Notes: a model not told the origin generated them from the sequence alone. 64,000 bases of DNA from Caproicibacter sp047833665 (GCA_047833665.1 CP181261.1:124001-188000); one strand, 5' to 3'; positions 42,948 to 52,158 are shown, counted from the stretch's first letter. Program-made: numbers and translations.

Positions 42948-44846
42948 CTATTCTGAAATCCATCCCAGCTCTTTTAAAAGCTGCGCGGTCTCACTGTTCT
43001 CTTGAACGTAATACATACCGTCGGGAACGTAGATACTGCCCTCATAGCCGTTTAGCATCTCTTTCAGTTCTTCACTTTTCGGCGCGATACTGTTCCGGTA
43101 CGTAATACGAAGGCTGACAATATTGGATTCCTCCGAATCATAATATCTTCCCCATATCCGGCCTAACTTGTGGTCATAGAAATCCTGCTCAAGTGCCTTC
43201 TGAAGTTTCTCTGCAGTCTGCTCATCCGGCACAAATGTTTCTTCATCGATTTCATCGTCAGCAAAAGCGACGTTTTTCATGCCATACACATCGATGCTCT
43301 TGATATCCTGCGGTGAAAGATAGAAAATCAAATCGCTGGTTTTTACAAATTCCGGTATGGAAGACAGTTTTTCATATGCCGATTGCATCATAGCCTCTAA
43401 CTCCATATCATCGGAATAATTTTGATAGCTCCTTGTAAACACACGCCCGTCTTTCAGTTTATAAGTCAGAGACAATCCAGAGCCAATGTTGTCTTTGAGT
43501 CGGTAAGGGAAATGCGTGCGGTATTGTTGTATGATATCCTTCTGTGTCTCAATCACCGTTTTAATATTCTCCGGCTCTTGTATGGTCGGTGCCAGCGTGA
43601 GAAGAAGGGTATGATTATCATTATCTGCAGAATATACTCTCTGCGTCCCTGAACCGCTCCAGAATGTTTCCTTGTCAATGGTGACGCTTTCCACTTCGGA
43701 AACGTCCGGCACGCGGGTGTCGTAACCGAACATCCCGGTACACAGCACACCGTAAAACGCGACGAACGCAATGACAAACACACCGTACCACACAAAGCTC
43801 TTTTTCAGGTTTTTAAACCCGCGCGAATAAATGGCTTCCACAATAACATGCGTTGCAAACGATCCAAAAAGAACTCCAATGAAAAATGAGGCATCCGATG
43901 CTTCGCTCAATATAATGCCGAAACCGATACCGCCGACGGCCGACACCAGAAAACGAATGATAATTTTCGGTATGGGGAACGCAAAGTTGTCTTCCGCCGT
44001 TTCACTTTTGCGCCTGCGGTACAACCAGATGCTGCCAAATAACAGCAAAACCGTCATCGCAATCCACCAAAGCAGAAATCCGGCGGAAAAAGGCTTAAAC
44101 AGCGCAACAAGCGCCGCGGCAAACGGTGCCAATGCAGTAATCAGCTGCATATGCTCCGCCATCCTTATGCTCAAACCCGGAACAAGCATTTGCGCAATGG
44201 CATAAACACAAAGAATTAAAAGAGGATACCCTGCGTTGATGCCAAGTGCGGAAAGAACCGCATCCAGCGTGGTTCCGGCGCACACCATCATGAACAGAGC
44301 GAAGGTAAAGGATGCTGTGCCCATCAGCATAACCCAAAGCATGGTCGCCATTGGCGCGCGTATACCGCCTGTAGCGGAAACACCATAGGCCGCGCCAATA
44401 ATCTGCAAGGAAAGGAAATCAAGAAAAACCGGCACAAACAAGATGGTAAGACCCGCGCACCAGCGCCCAAGCAGCATCTGCTCGCGGCCGATAGGCAGTG
44501 CGTGGTAGAGGTCCACACTGCGTTTGTTCTGTATGTAGCCAAACAGTATCACACACAGTACCGCGCAGAACAGCAGAACAAGCATCGTTGCAAATGTTGG
44601 AAGCAAGCGGCCGACTAGGTCGGAATATTGCATGGTAAGACTTTGCATCTTTTCCGCCTGTGTCATCGCCTCCTGTTGTGACAGGGACTTCATCGCATTA
44701 GACAAAGAAATCAGCAGAATGAGCGGGTTTATAAGAAACAACAGCAGCGCAAGCAGGGCCATCACGCCTATATTTTTCCTCAGCGCCCACAGATAAGTTT
44801 GACGAAACTGGGCTGCACCGTTAAGAGAGGATGTTGTTGATGTCAT
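42948..44846 (-). CDS. ABC-2-type transporter permease of a GntR-controlled exporter
   Basis: 632 residues. The N-terminal half has about eight to ten membrane helices (first ALRKNIGVMALLALLLFLINPLILL, then LVGRLLPTFATMLVLLFCAVLCVILFGYI), with RSVDLYHALPIGREQMLLGRW typical of this family's cytoplasmic loop. The C-terminal ~230 residues (from about VPDVSEVESVTIDKETFW) form a soluble, probably extracytoplasmic domain with a DUF6449-like look. It partners with the ATPase encoded just upstream (26-bp overlap). Such GntR-ATPase-permease sets resemble YtrA-YtrB-YtrC, linked to cell-wall-antibiotic stress; the cargo is unknown. Start ATG 44846 follows GGAGGTGG. Confidence 0.85.
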   Translation of the reverse strand: MTSTTSSLNGAAQFRQTYLWALRKNIGVMALLALLLFLINPLILLISLSNAMKSLSQQEAMTQAEKMQSLTMQYSDLVGRLLPTFATMLVLLFCAVLCVILFGYIQNKRSVDLYHALPIGREQMLLGRWCAGLTILFVPVFLDFLSLQIIGAAYGVSATGGIRAPMATMLWVMLMGTASFTFALFMMVCAGTTLDAVLSALGINAGYPLLILCVYAIAQMLVPGLSIRMAEHMQLITALAPFAAALVALFKPFSAGFLLWWIAMTVLLLFGSIWLYRRRKSETAEDNFAFPIPKIIIRFLVSAVGGIGFGIILSEASDASFFIGVLFGSFATHVIVEAIYSRGFKNLKKSFVWYGVFVIAFVAFYGVLCTGMFGYDTRVPDVSEVESVTIDKETFWSGSGTQRVYSADNDNHTLLLTLAPTIQEPENIKTVIETQKDIIQQYRTHFPYRLKDNIGSGLSLTYKLKDGRVFTRSYQNYSDDMELEAMMQSAYEKLSSIPEFVKTSDLIFYLSPQDIKSIDVYGMKNVAFADDEIDEETFVPDEQTAEKLQKALEQDFYDHKLGRIWGRYYDSEESNIVSLRITYRNSIAPKSEELKEMLNGYEGSIYVPDGMYYVQENSETAQLLKELGWISE

Positions 44847-45720
44847 AACCTGCCACCTCCATTTCACTGATAAATACTTCTTCGAGCGTAAGCGGAAGTG
44901 CTTCTGCAAAGAGAGGATTCATAGAATTGAGCTTTTGCATGATTTCCTCCTGGCTGCCGCGCACTACAAGGTTCAGCAGTGAACCCCTTTCTTCCCACTG
45001 GAGAATTTCCAATGGCTCAAAAGCGCTTTCGTCCGGCATTTGTTTAAACGCAGCCTGAACCTTGCACACACCGAGCCGCAGCGCATCGATATCCTTTTCA
45101 AATAGGATTCCACCCTTATGAAACAGCCCGACATGGTCGCACAGGTCTTCAAGTTCTCTTAAATTGTGGGACGCGATAATCACAGTCATCTGTTTTTCGG
45201 AAACTTCCTGAGAAACCAGCTTTTTTAAAAGCTGCCGCATCACAGGGTCAAGCCCGTCAAAGATTTCATCCATCAGCAGATAGTCCGGACGTGCAGAAAA
45301 CGCACAGATCAGCGCAGCCTGCCGCTGCATTCCTTTTGAAAATGTTGAAATGCGCTTTTTTGTGGGCAGTGAAAACAGTTTGCATAAATCGTCAAATTTT
45401 TTCGGGTCCCATTTAGGATAAACCCCTGCATAAAACCTTGCCATATCATAAAGCGTGGACTGCGGCGGAAAATATGGATAATCCGGGATAAAGCAGATTC
45501 TGGATTTTACCGGAGTGTTTTCAAACGGCGCTTTTCCATCTACAAAAATATTGCCGTCATCCGGAGCATAAATGCCTGCGCAAGTTCTCAAAAAAGTCGA
45601 TTTTCCTGCGCCATTGGAACCAACCAGCCCAAAAACGGAACCGCCTCCGATTTGAAAAGTCACTCCGTCCAGTGCGGTTTTTGTTCCAAACTTTTTCGTC
45701 AGATTCTTTACCTCAATCAT
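44821..45720 (-). CDS. ABC transporter ATP-binding protein, YtrB-like
   Basis: 299 residues. Walker A GSNGAGKST, Walker B YLLMDEIFDGLDP, H-loop IIASHNLRELED. The ABC signature is degenerate, reading FSKGMQRQAALICA in place of LSGGQ. That substitution is common in YtrB/BcrA-like ATPases of exporters and natural antibiotic-resistance systems. The C-terminal 80 residues form the extension found in this group. ATG 45720 is 9 nt after GGGAGGG and overlaps the GntR gene's end by 8 bp. Middle gene of the GntR-ATPase-permease operon. Confidence 0.9.
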   Translation of the reverse strand: MIEVKNLTKKFGTKTALDGVTFQIGGGSVFGLVGSNGAGKSTFLRTCAGIYAPDDGNIFVDGKAPFENTPVKSRICFIPDYPYFPPQSTLYDMARFYAGVYPKWDPKKFDDLCKLFSLPTKKRISTFSKGMQRQAALICAFSARPDYLLMDEIFDGLDPVMRQLLKKLVSQEVSEKQMTVIIASHNLRELEDLCDHVGLFHKGGILFEKDIDALRLGVCKVQAAFKQMPDESAFEPLEILQWEERGSLLNLVVRGSQEEIMQKLNSMNPLFAEALPLTLEEVFISEMEVAGYDINNILS

Positions 45721-46093
45721 GTGAATCTTCCCTCCCGTCAAACGTGCTGGATATCCGCGCCAAAATTTCTTCTTTGGTCACGCCGAATGCGATGGCCTCC
45801 GCTGCAGCCTCCCGCACTTTTTCCAGTGCTTGCTCTTTCCTGTGCATGATGGCGGTCTCATCCCCGGCCAAAAAAGAACCTTTGCCCTTGACCGAAAAAA
45901 TAATGCCGTCATGTTCCAACATTCGGTAGGCTTTCTGCACCGTATTGGGATTAATGCCCAGCTCCTGCGCCACTGTTCGGACGCTCGGCAGGGCTTCGCC
46001 CGGCTCTATGGCACCCAATGCTGCCATTCGCGTGATGGACCGGTACAGCTGCTCATAAATGGGGAGCCGGCTTTTGTAATCCAGCACGAACAT
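45713..46093 (-). CDS. GntR-family regulator, YtrA subfamily
   Basis: 126 residues. A winged helix of the GntR type (RLPIYEQLYRSITRMAALGAIEPGEALPSVRTVAQELGINPNTVQKAYRMLE) is followed by a short ~45-residue dimerisation tail (no ligand-binding domain), as in YtrA. This class usually represses its own operon with ABC exporter genes and is relieved by cell-envelope antibiotics. ATG 46093 has GAGGTG 6 nt upstream; a GTG at 46102 is the alternative. Matching inverted repeats lie in its promoter region. Confidence 0.93.
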   Translation of the reverse strand: MFVLDYKSRLPIYEQLYRSITRMAALGAIEPGEALPSVRTVAQELGINPNTVQKAYRMLEHDGIIFSVKGKGSFLAGDETAIMHRKEQALEKVREAAAEAIAFGVTKEEILARISSTFDGREDSHD

Positions 46094-46105
46094 GTTTGTC
46101 ACCTC

Positions 46106-46139
46106 ACTGTATATACTGTATTATCTTTATTAATACAGT
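46106..46139 (-). promoter_or_regulatory. Likely GntR/YtrA operator
   Basis: A perfect 9-bp inverted repeat ACTGTATTA-N7-TAATACAGT (46115-46139), with a third half-site ACTGTA at 46106, lies just upstream of the regulator's ribosome site. YtrA-type regulators bind their own promoter, so this is the natural candidate. It overlaps where transcription must start. Confidence 0.7.
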
Positions 46140-46181
46140 TACAATATAACACTCTTTCCATTCTTTGTCAACAGGAATTTT

Positions 46182-47225
46182 TTAATTTTTTGCACGCGCT
46201 GCTTTTTTTAGCCTGCTTGCCAAATACGCAAAAAGTCCCCCAAACACAATATTGGCATAATAGGTAATCAGACGCCAAAGAACGATGGCAGGAAAGATTG
46301 CAGATTTAAAATAAAGGCCGAAAAACAGGTAGAAGCTGCTTTCCGCACCGCCGGAACTACCGGGCAATGGCACAAAAGCAGAAACCATGGCTACAAACAC
46401 TTGTGCGGCCACCATTGCAGTGACAGAAGCCCCTCGCATATTGAAACTGCGGTAGATAAAAAACGGAATCAAACTGTTCAGCGTAATCTGCAGTGCGGCA
46501 GACACCATAACGGCAAGATAGAGTGGGGCGGAGTTTCCCATCGTTTTGGAGGCATCGTGGAAAATCTGCAGCTGATTATGAATTTTTTCATAGCGTTTTT
46601 TTGGCCGGCGGCACAGTTTTATGCGGTGCAACAAAGCCAGAACAGAGCGAAGAATACGATCCGTTGTTTTTTCGCTGGCCATAAAAAGAAAAACCGTCGC
46701 AATAAAAATGCAGTTGCTAATAAGGCCAATGACGGTTAAAAACGCGAAATTGGTGACGTTTGTCTGAAAATAGTGAAGTTTCATCGCAACCATGACAAGG
46801 GCATACAAAACCATGACAATCTGGTAAGCTAAGGTTTTCACAGCCACAACGGAACCGGCCATACCGGTATCCATTCCCATGCTGCTGAGTGTGTATACCT
46901 GCATTGGCTGTCCCCCGGTTGCAAATGGGGTCACAGCGTTGTACAGAAATCCAATCATCCCGGTTGAAAATGAATATGAAAATTTCCACTTAGGCTTTAA
47001 ATGACGGCACAGCAAATGAATTTCAAAGCCTTCCAACAGCCAGCACACCACCGCGGCAAACACAGCAGCAAACAGCCAGAAGCGGCGGAGTGTTTTTGCT
47101 ATGCGGGCCAGTGTTTCGATTCCTCCTCCTGTTGTAAACAGAAAATACAGCAAAATGCCAACGGAAAGAATCAGCGTAGCAGCCACAAACAGATTTTTAC
47201 CCAACTTTCTTTTTTTTTCCGCCAT
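46182..47225 (-). CDS. UPF0104/YbhN-type flippase-like membrane protein
   Basis: 347 residues, eight to nine helices, of the lysylphosphatidylglycerol-synthase transmembrane (LPG_synthase_TM, PF03706) family. Blocks: FEIHLLCRHLKPKWKFSYSF, YNAVTPFATGGQPMQVYTL, SSMGMDTGMAGSVVAVKTLAYQ, and the conserved FVPLPGSSGGAESSFYLFFG. Stand-alone members are thought to move lipids or lipid-linked intermediates; no MprF catalytic domain is fused. It is monocistronic, read towards the GntR operon. The substrate cannot be assigned. Confidence 0.88.
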   Translation of the reverse strand: MAEKKRKLGKNLFVAATLILSVGILLYFLFTTGGGIETLARIAKTLRRFWLFAAVFAAVVCWLLEGFEIHLLCRHLKPKWKFSYSFSTGMIGFLYNAVTPFATGGQPMQVYTLSSMGMDTGMAGSVVAVKTLAYQIVMVLYALVMVAMKLHYFQTNVTNFAFLTVIGLISNCIFIATVFLFMASEKTTDRILRSVLALLHRIKLCRRPKKRYEKIHNQLQIFHDASKTMGNSAPLYLAVMVSAALQITLNSLIPFFIYRSFNMRGASVTAMVAAQVFVAMVSAFVPLPGSSGGAESSFYLFFGLYFKSAIFPAIVLWRLITYYANIVFGGLFAYLASRLKKAARAKN

Positions 47226-47544
47226 ACTTCAGCTCCCGACTTTTAATAATTAATTCGATTAACTTATATATTTTATAACATCACGCCCGATTATACAAGC
47301 AAAATTCATGTTCGGTCAATAGATTCATGCCGTCTTTGTATTTTAGTTCTGGGACATGTGTGTAATTTCCCTAAAAAAATTTTGTTCAATCTGTTCATTT
47401 CACGCTAAAAATACATATTTGTGACAAATTTATTTTTCCAGTGTGTCAATATATCCGATAAATTGGAAAATTTGATAACACCGTCCTAACAGTTCTGCAT
47501 AATATGTGATGAGAAACATCCAGTTTCGTGAAAGGAGATACATC
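47226..47544. other. Spacer before cotJABC
   Basis: About 320 bp between divergent genes. AT-rich. CATAATAT at about 47498-47505 could be a mother-cell SigE-type -10 (weak match to CATACANT) for cotJA. No ORF, RNA or repeat recognised. Confidence 0.4.
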
Positions 47545-48036
47545 ATGTTAGAGAACGCAAATACCTCCAATAATATGATGGCAGAATATAATAACACACC
47601 AAATTCGCGGACGTCTCCCAAGGTTTCACCTGAAACGGCTGCGAACCCCCATACTGCCAAAGTACACGGCAGCAACGGGGGAGTCATCTCGGAGTATTCC
47701 AGCGGTCAAAAGCCAAAATCGGACGAAGCCGTTTCCCCAGCAGAGACGAACGGCAACAAAGTTTCGCCGGAATCCGCCGATGCACAAAATAAAATGAATA
47801 CCGCCGCCTCTTCGGCGCAAACCGAATCGAAGGACAACAGCGTAAAAAGCAGCTATATTAACGGACAGGGCTGCACTCCGAACCGGTCGCGGTTTCCCGC
47901 TCAAACCCCTGTTACCATGGCCTATGTTCCATTCCAACACATTGACAGCATCTATTCCCCGGAGGAAGGATTGGTCTACGGAACAATTTTCCCCGAATTA
48001 AATAAACCATTTTTAGGCGGAGGGATGGAAAAATGA
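47545..48036 (+). CDS. cotJA: Spore coat protein CotJA with long N-terminal extension
   Basis: 163 residues. The last ~45 (PVTMAYVPFQHIDSIYSPEEGLVYGTIFPELNKPFLGG) are CotJA, a small inner-coat protein needed for assembly of CotJC. The first ~110 residues are low complexity, rich in Ser/Asn/Thr/Ala/Pro with charged residues (NTSNNMMAEYNNTPNSRTSP onwards), and are absent from the ~80-residue Bacillus protein. AAAGGAGAT precedes ATG 47545. It overlaps cotJB by 4 bp. Coat operons of this kind are mother-cell controlled. Confidence 0.9.
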   Translation: MLENANTSNNMMAEYNNTPNSRTSPKVSPETAANPHTAKVHGSNGGVISEYSSGQKPKSDEAVSPAETNGNKVSPESADAQNKMNTAASSAQTESKDNSVKSSYINGQGCTPNRSRFPAQTPVTMAYVPFQHIDSIYSPEEGLVYGTIFPELNKPFLGGGMEK

Positions 48037-48293
48037 GCGAACGCGAGCGTCTGATGCGCAGAATTAATGCAAATCAGTTTACCATGTGGGAACTTCATAT
48101 TTATCTGGACACCCATCCGGGAGACTGCAACGCGGCCGCCCGTCTGGAAAAATGCCGAAAGGAAACAAACGAGCTTATCGCCAAATATGAGGCAGCATAC
48201 GGCCCAATTAACGAAAACACAAACACCACCAACCGTTGGGCATGGATTGCCGAACCATGGCCATGGGAGCTTGACGAGGAGGAGGAAAAGTAA
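48033..48293 (+). CDS. cotJB: Spore coat protein CotJB
   Basis: 86 residues. RLMRRINANQFTMWELHIYLDTHPGDCNAA and the Trp-rich end WAWIAEPWPWELDEEEEK are the CotJB signature. It is an inner-coat component assembled with CotJA and CotJC. ATG 48033 overlaps the cotJA stop (ATGA), with GGAGGG in the cotJA end as ribosome site. cotJC starts directly at its stop codon. Confidence 0.95.
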   Translation: MSERERLMRRINANQFTMWELHIYLDTHPGDCNAAARLEKCRKETNELIAKYEAAYGPINENTNTTNRWAWIAEPWPWELDEEEEK

Positions 48294-48911
48294 ATGTGGA
48301 CCTATCAGAAAAGACTGCAATATCCCGTAAAAATTAAAAACCCAAACCCGGCGCTCGCCAAGCTGATCATATCACAATACGGCGGGCCGCATGGAGAAAT
48401 GGGGGCTTCCCTCCGGTATTTAAGCCAGCGGTACACCATGCCGTATCCGGAATTAAAAGCCATTCTAACCGATATCGGCACCGAAGAACTTGGGCACTTG
48501 GAAATGGTGGGAACCATTGTCTATCAGCTGACGCGCAACCTGACTTCGGAGCAAATTAAAAAAGCCGGATTCGACTCTTACTTTATTGACCACACAACCG
48601 GTATCTATCCAAGCGATGCTTCCGGCAATCCGTTTAATGCGGCTACGTTTTCTTCCACGGGCGATTCCCTTGCGGATATTCATGAGGACTTAGCGGCGGA
48701 ACAAAAAGCACGCCTTACCTATGACAATATCCTGCGCTACTGCACGGATGACCCCGATGTGCGCGATGCCATCCGTTTCCTGCGCGAACGTGAAGTGGTA
48801 CACTACCAGCGCTTCGGCGAAGGCCTGCGGATTATCACCGACAACTTAGATTCCAAGAACTTCTATGCATTTAACCCGCAGTTTGACAAAAACAAGAAAA
48901 GGAATAAATAA
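48294..48911 (+). CDS. cotJC: Spore coat protein CotJC (manganese-catalase family)
   Basis: 205 residues of the Mn-catalase-like ferritin-fold family. Metal ligands are suggested by YGGPHGEMGASLRYLSQRY, ILTDIGTEELGHLEMVGTIV, DLAAEQKARLTYDNIL and REREVVHYQRFGEGL, each supplying Glu/His. CotJC may protect the spore from peroxide. It abuts cotJB with no gap (GAGGAGG in the end of cotJB as ribosome site), so the three are one operon. Confidence 0.95.
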   Translation: MWTYQKRLQYPVKIKNPNPALAKLIISQYGGPHGEMGASLRYLSQRYTMPYPELKAILTDIGTEELGHLEMVGTIVYQLTRNLTSEQIKKAGFDSYFIDHTTGIYPSDASGNPFNAATFSSTGDSLADIHEDLAAEQKARLTYDNILRYCTDDPDVRDAIRFLREREVVHYQRFGEGLRIITDNLDSKNFYAFNPQFDKNKKRNK

Positions 48912-49000
48912 ATCCATTTCCCCAAATGAAATAATTTTTCCGAACGCCGTTCATATGGCACAGGCTAGACACTGGGAGTAACAGCGGTATAGGCTTAAAT

Positions 49001-49048
49001 AAAATACGCTTTGAATCGGAGTAAAATACCGAACAAAGCGTATTTTTT
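49001..49048. terminator. Terminator between cotJABC and the TrpXYZ-like operon
   Basis: AAAATACGCTTTG / CAAAGCGTATTTT with a long loop and T-run. It is usable from both sides of this convergent pair. Confidence 0.75.
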
Positions 49049-49166
49049 ATAGTATATTTTACTATTTGTATATTTTTGCTGTATCAATTACGCCAAAAAA
49101 GAGAATGGAAAAGTCGGAAGTCAATTCGACTCTGTCATACGCAGATAGGCCCACCGTTCAAACGGC

Positions 49167-49961
49167 TTATGACAGTAGGACTTCGTCCGTTTCCTCCTGC
49201 ACGCCGGCAATTTCCGCGAATTTTTGGAGCAAATCAGCCTTCTTCAGTTTCTTTTTATCCTCTCCGGAAATATCCAGAATAATTTTGCCCGCATTCATCA
49301 TTAATAGGCGGTTTCCATGCTTGATAGCGTCCGACATATTGTGGGTAATCATCATTGCCGTCAGATTGTTTTCCGCGACAAATCGGTCGGAAAGTTCCAA
49401 GACCTTCGCAGCCGTTGCAGGGTCCAAGGCAGCGGTATGTTCATCAAGAAGCAGGAGTTTCGGCTTCTGAAGCGTGGCCATTAACAGCGTAAGAGCCTGT
49501 CTCTGCCCGCCGGACAGCAGACCCACTTTGGTGGTCATGCGATCTTCCAATCCAAGACCAAGCTTTTTCAGTGCATCTCGATAGAATTCACGCTCCGATT
49601 TCGTAACCCCCCAGCGCATCGTGCGTTTGCGGCCGCGCCGAAAAGCCAGCGCCAGATTCTCCTCGATTTCCATATTGGGTGCAGTTCCCATCATCGGGTC
49701 TTGAAAAACCCGGCCGATGTAGGGCGCACGCCGGTATTCCGGCAGACCCGTCACATCCACGCCACCGATGGAAATTGTTCCTTCATCAACGGGCCAAACG
49801 CCTGCGATGGCGTTTAACAGGGTGGATTTTCCCGCACCGTTTCCTCCGATTACAGTGACAAAATCCCCTTCATTAAGATGAAGATCGATTCCGCGGAGAG
49901 CGGTTTTTTCATTGACCGTCCCGATATTAAAAGTTTTGCAAACTTGACGCAGTTCAAGCAT
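49167..49961 (-). CDS. ABC transporter ATP-binding protein (TrpXYZ-like uptake system)
   Basis: 264 residues. Walker A GGNGAGKST, signature LSGGQRQALTLLMA, Walker B LLLLDEHTAALDP (DEH in place of DEP), H-loop MITHNMSDA. It belongs to the COG1101 group that accompanies LivH-like permeases and ABC_sub_bind proteins. ATG 49961 lies 9 nt after GAAGGGGG and overlaps the permease gene's end by 8 bp. Third gene of the operon SBP-permease-ATPase, transcribed on the - strand. Confidence 0.9.
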   Translation of the reverse strand: MLELRQVCKTFNIGTVNEKTALRGIDLHLNEGDFVTVIGGNGAGKSTLLNAIAGVWPVDEGTISIGGVDVTGLPEYRRAPYIGRVFQDPMMGTAPNMEIEENLALAFRRGRKRTMRWGVTKSEREFYRDALKKLGLGLEDRMTTKVGLLSGGQRQALTLLMATLQKPKLLLLDEHTAALDPATAAKVLELSDRFVAENNLTAMMITHNMSDAIKHGNRLLMMNAGKIILDISGEDKKKLKKADLLQKFAEIAGVQEETDEVLLS

Positions 49962-50907
49962 TTTTTTGTGCCCCCTTCTTGCCAGCGCGTGCAAAAGAAT
50001 TTTTCGATTTTGCCCTGAGATAAGGCACTGCCAAGAAAATCGCCACGATTACGGCCGTGAGGAGTTTGAGCAAATCAGTTGGCATTTTCAGCCACATTAC
50101 TAGACCGATAACCAAATAATAAACCACACCGCCGAAAACCACGAAAATCAGCCGCCATGCAAAATTCATGTGCTTGCGGAGAAGCGCATCTCCCAGAACT
50201 TCTCCGATGATGACGGCAGCCAGCCCGATGACGATGGAGCCCTGTCCCATTTTAATATCCGCAAAGCCCTGATATTGGGACAAAAGTCCACCGGACAGCC
50301 CAACTAATCCATTCGACAAGCTAACCGCGAGAACCTTCATAAAGTCGATATTGATTCCCTGCGCCTTCGCCATATGTGGATTGCTTCCGGTGGCACGGAT
50401 GGCGCTCCCCTGTTCCGTTCCGAAATACCAGTACAGAATACAAACCAAAACCGCCGCAAAAATCAGCGTGATGACAATGGATTTTTCAACATTGCGGAGC
50501 GTGACAATCAGCGGATATTTATCGACGTTCACCGCCTTGTTCGCACCGCTTAGAACAAGCAGATTTACCGACCAGAGTGAAATCTGCGTCAAGATTCCCG
50601 CAAGAATATCCGGAATTCCAAAAACAGTGTTCAAAAGACCGGTGACCAACCCGGCCAGAATCCCTGCAGCCACCGCGGCAGCGAGAGCCAGCGGAACCGG
50701 TATGCCGGAGAGAATCAGGACAACCGTAACGGCACCGCCCGTTGCAAAAGTTCCGTCCACCGTCAAATCGGCAAAATTCAGTAGTCGAAATGTAATGAAC
50801 ACACCCAGCGCCATAATACCCCAAATGATTCCCTGCGCGACATTTCCCGGAATGGCCGAAATCAAATTCATGGGGTTAAGGGCCAGAAGATATGTCATTT
50901 GTTCCAT
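49954..50907 (-). CDS. ABC transporter permease, branched-chain type (TrpXYZ-like)
   Basis: 317 residues, about eight to nine helices, BPD_transp_2 family. GIIWGIMALGVFITFRLLNFADLTVDGTFATGGAV is the hallmark N-terminus of COG4120 permeases, and IRATGSNPHMAKAQGINIDFMKVLAVSLSNGLVGLSGGLL carries the coupling region. Relatives are annotated as tryptophan/tyrosine or purine-nucleoside-like uptake systems; the substrate here is inferred only from the neighbours. ATG 50907 follows AAAGGGAAG. Confidence 0.9.
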   Translation of the reverse strand: MEQMTYLLALNPMNLISAIPGNVAQGIIWGIMALGVFITFRLLNFADLTVDGTFATGGAVTVVLILSGIPVPLALAAAVAAGILAGLVTGLLNTVFGIPDILAGILTQISLWSVNLLVLSGANKAVNVDKYPLIVTLRNVEKSIVITLIFAAVLVCILYWYFGTEQGSAIRATGSNPHMAKAQGINIDFMKVLAVSLSNGLVGLSGGLLSQYQGFADIKMGQGSIVIGLAAVIIGEVLGDALLRKHMNFAWRLIFVVFGGVVYYLVIGLVMWLKMPTDLLKLLTAVIVAIFLAVPYLRAKSKNSFARAGKKGAQKNA

Positions 50908-51003
50908 AGTGCTTCCCTTTCTTCCTTCCGATGGATGTAAAGACCAAAGCGGTACCCCGGGCGGGGGCACCGCAATCTGCAGTTAGTTACGATGAGGAAA
51001 AGC

Positions 51004-52035
51004 TCAGGTTGTCTCCTCAATCGCCTCGTAGCCGTCCGGTATTGTGATGCCCAAAGCCTCACAGATATCGGGGTTGTATTCCTTGGTAAATTTCGGGGCG
51101 AATTGAATCTCCATTGTGGCAGGATCAGCACCGTTTACAAGAATATCATAAGCCATTTCGCCTGTAGTGTAGCCTAAATCGTAATAGCTGATGGAAAGCG
51201 TCGCAACTCCGCAGCCAGCGCAAATGCCTTCCTCGCCTGCGATAATCGGCACTTTTTTGGGCAGACAAACGTTTTTGATGATACCAGTGTTGGAAGCGAC
51301 CGTATTATCCGTAGGCAGATAGAGTACGTCACTTTCGGAAGCCGCTGTTTGAGCAACGGTCTGCACATCATTCGAATCGGAGAATGTATAGCTTGTGCAG
51401 GTATATCCCAATGCCGTAAGTTCTTTGGTCATTACTTCATCTTGATACTTGGAGTTTGGTTCCGCGGAGCAGTATAGAATCCCGACTTTCTTCGCCTGAG
51501 GGAAAAGCTCCTGAAGCATTTTTGCCTGCTGGTCCAGCGGAGCTAAGTCAGAGGTACCGGAAATATTCCTGCCGGTGGTTCCGGACCAATTGTCAATATC
51601 CAGAGCAGTTCCGTAATCGGTAACAGAGGTTCCGAGAATCGGAATTTCATCCGTCGCCGTCTGAGCAGCTTGAAGAGCCGGTGTGGCATTTGCCATAATC
51701 AAATCCACATTAGAGGACACGAATTGGTTGCAGATGGTAGCACAGCTGGCTGTGTCACCAGAAGCGTTCTGTTCGTCAAAAGATACCTTGTCTCCCAGCT
51801 TATCAGTCAAAGCCTGCTTAAATCCTTCGGTAGCGGCATCAAGAGCCGGGTGCTGCACCAACTGGCAGATTCCAACCGTATAAGTTTTGTCCGCGGGCTC
51901 GGACGCGGCTGCCGCTGATGTTTCAGAAGACGTTTGTGATGACTCTTCGGTGGATGCGGTTGAATTCCCGCTGCATGCTCCCAATGGCAGCGCCATCAGT
52001 GCGGTCAGCACAAGTGCTGCAATTTTCTTTTTCAT
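51004..52035 (-). CDS. ABC_sub_bind-family substrate-binding lipoprotein (TrpX-like)
   Basis: 343 residues. Signal peptide with lipobox LPLGAC, a Ser/Thr/Ala-rich linker, then the PF04392 domain: YTVGICQLVQHPALDAATEGF, LIMANATPALQAAQTATDEIPILGTSVTDYG, KKVGILYCSAEPNSKYQ, and GEEGICAGCGVATLSISYYDLGY. This family includes TrpX of streptococci (tryptophan) and relatives for tyrosine; the ligand is unproven. First gene of the three-gene uptake operon. The leader of about 260 nt contains a small ORF and hairpin. Confidence 0.9.
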   Translation of the reverse strand: MKKKIAALVLTALMALPLGACSGNSTASTEESSQTSSETSAAAASEPADKTYTVGICQLVQHPALDAATEGFKQALTDKLGDKVSFDEQNASGDTASCATICNQFVSSNVDLIMANATPALQAAQTATDEIPILGTSVTDYGTALDIDNWSGTTGRNISGTSDLAPLDQQAKMLQELFPQAKKVGILYCSAEPNSKYQDEVMTKELTALGYTCTSYTFSDSNDVQTVAQTAASESDVLYLPTDNTVASNTGIIKNVCLPKKVPIIAGEEGICAGCGVATLSISYYDLGYTTGEMAYDILVNGADPATMEIQFAPKFTKEYNPDICEALGITIPDGYEAIEETT

Positions 52036-52077
52036 GTAATTTCTCCCCTTATTGCATGAATATGTTTTTTAGACAGA

Positions 52078-52111
52078 AACAGCGGCCTGCCCTTTTAAAC
52101 AAGCCGCTGTT
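52078..52111 (-). promoter_or_regulatory. Leader hairpin before the TrpX-like gene
   Basis: AACAGCGGC / GCCGCTGTT with a 16-nt loop, on the - strand about 45 nt before the coding start. The tail after it (TCTGTCT) is a weak T-tract, so it is a possible attenuator rather than a clear terminator. Confidence 0.45.
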
Positions 52112-52158
52112 GTTCATAAAAAGTTATGTAAGAGGCTTTATATTCTGTCATGGCATGT

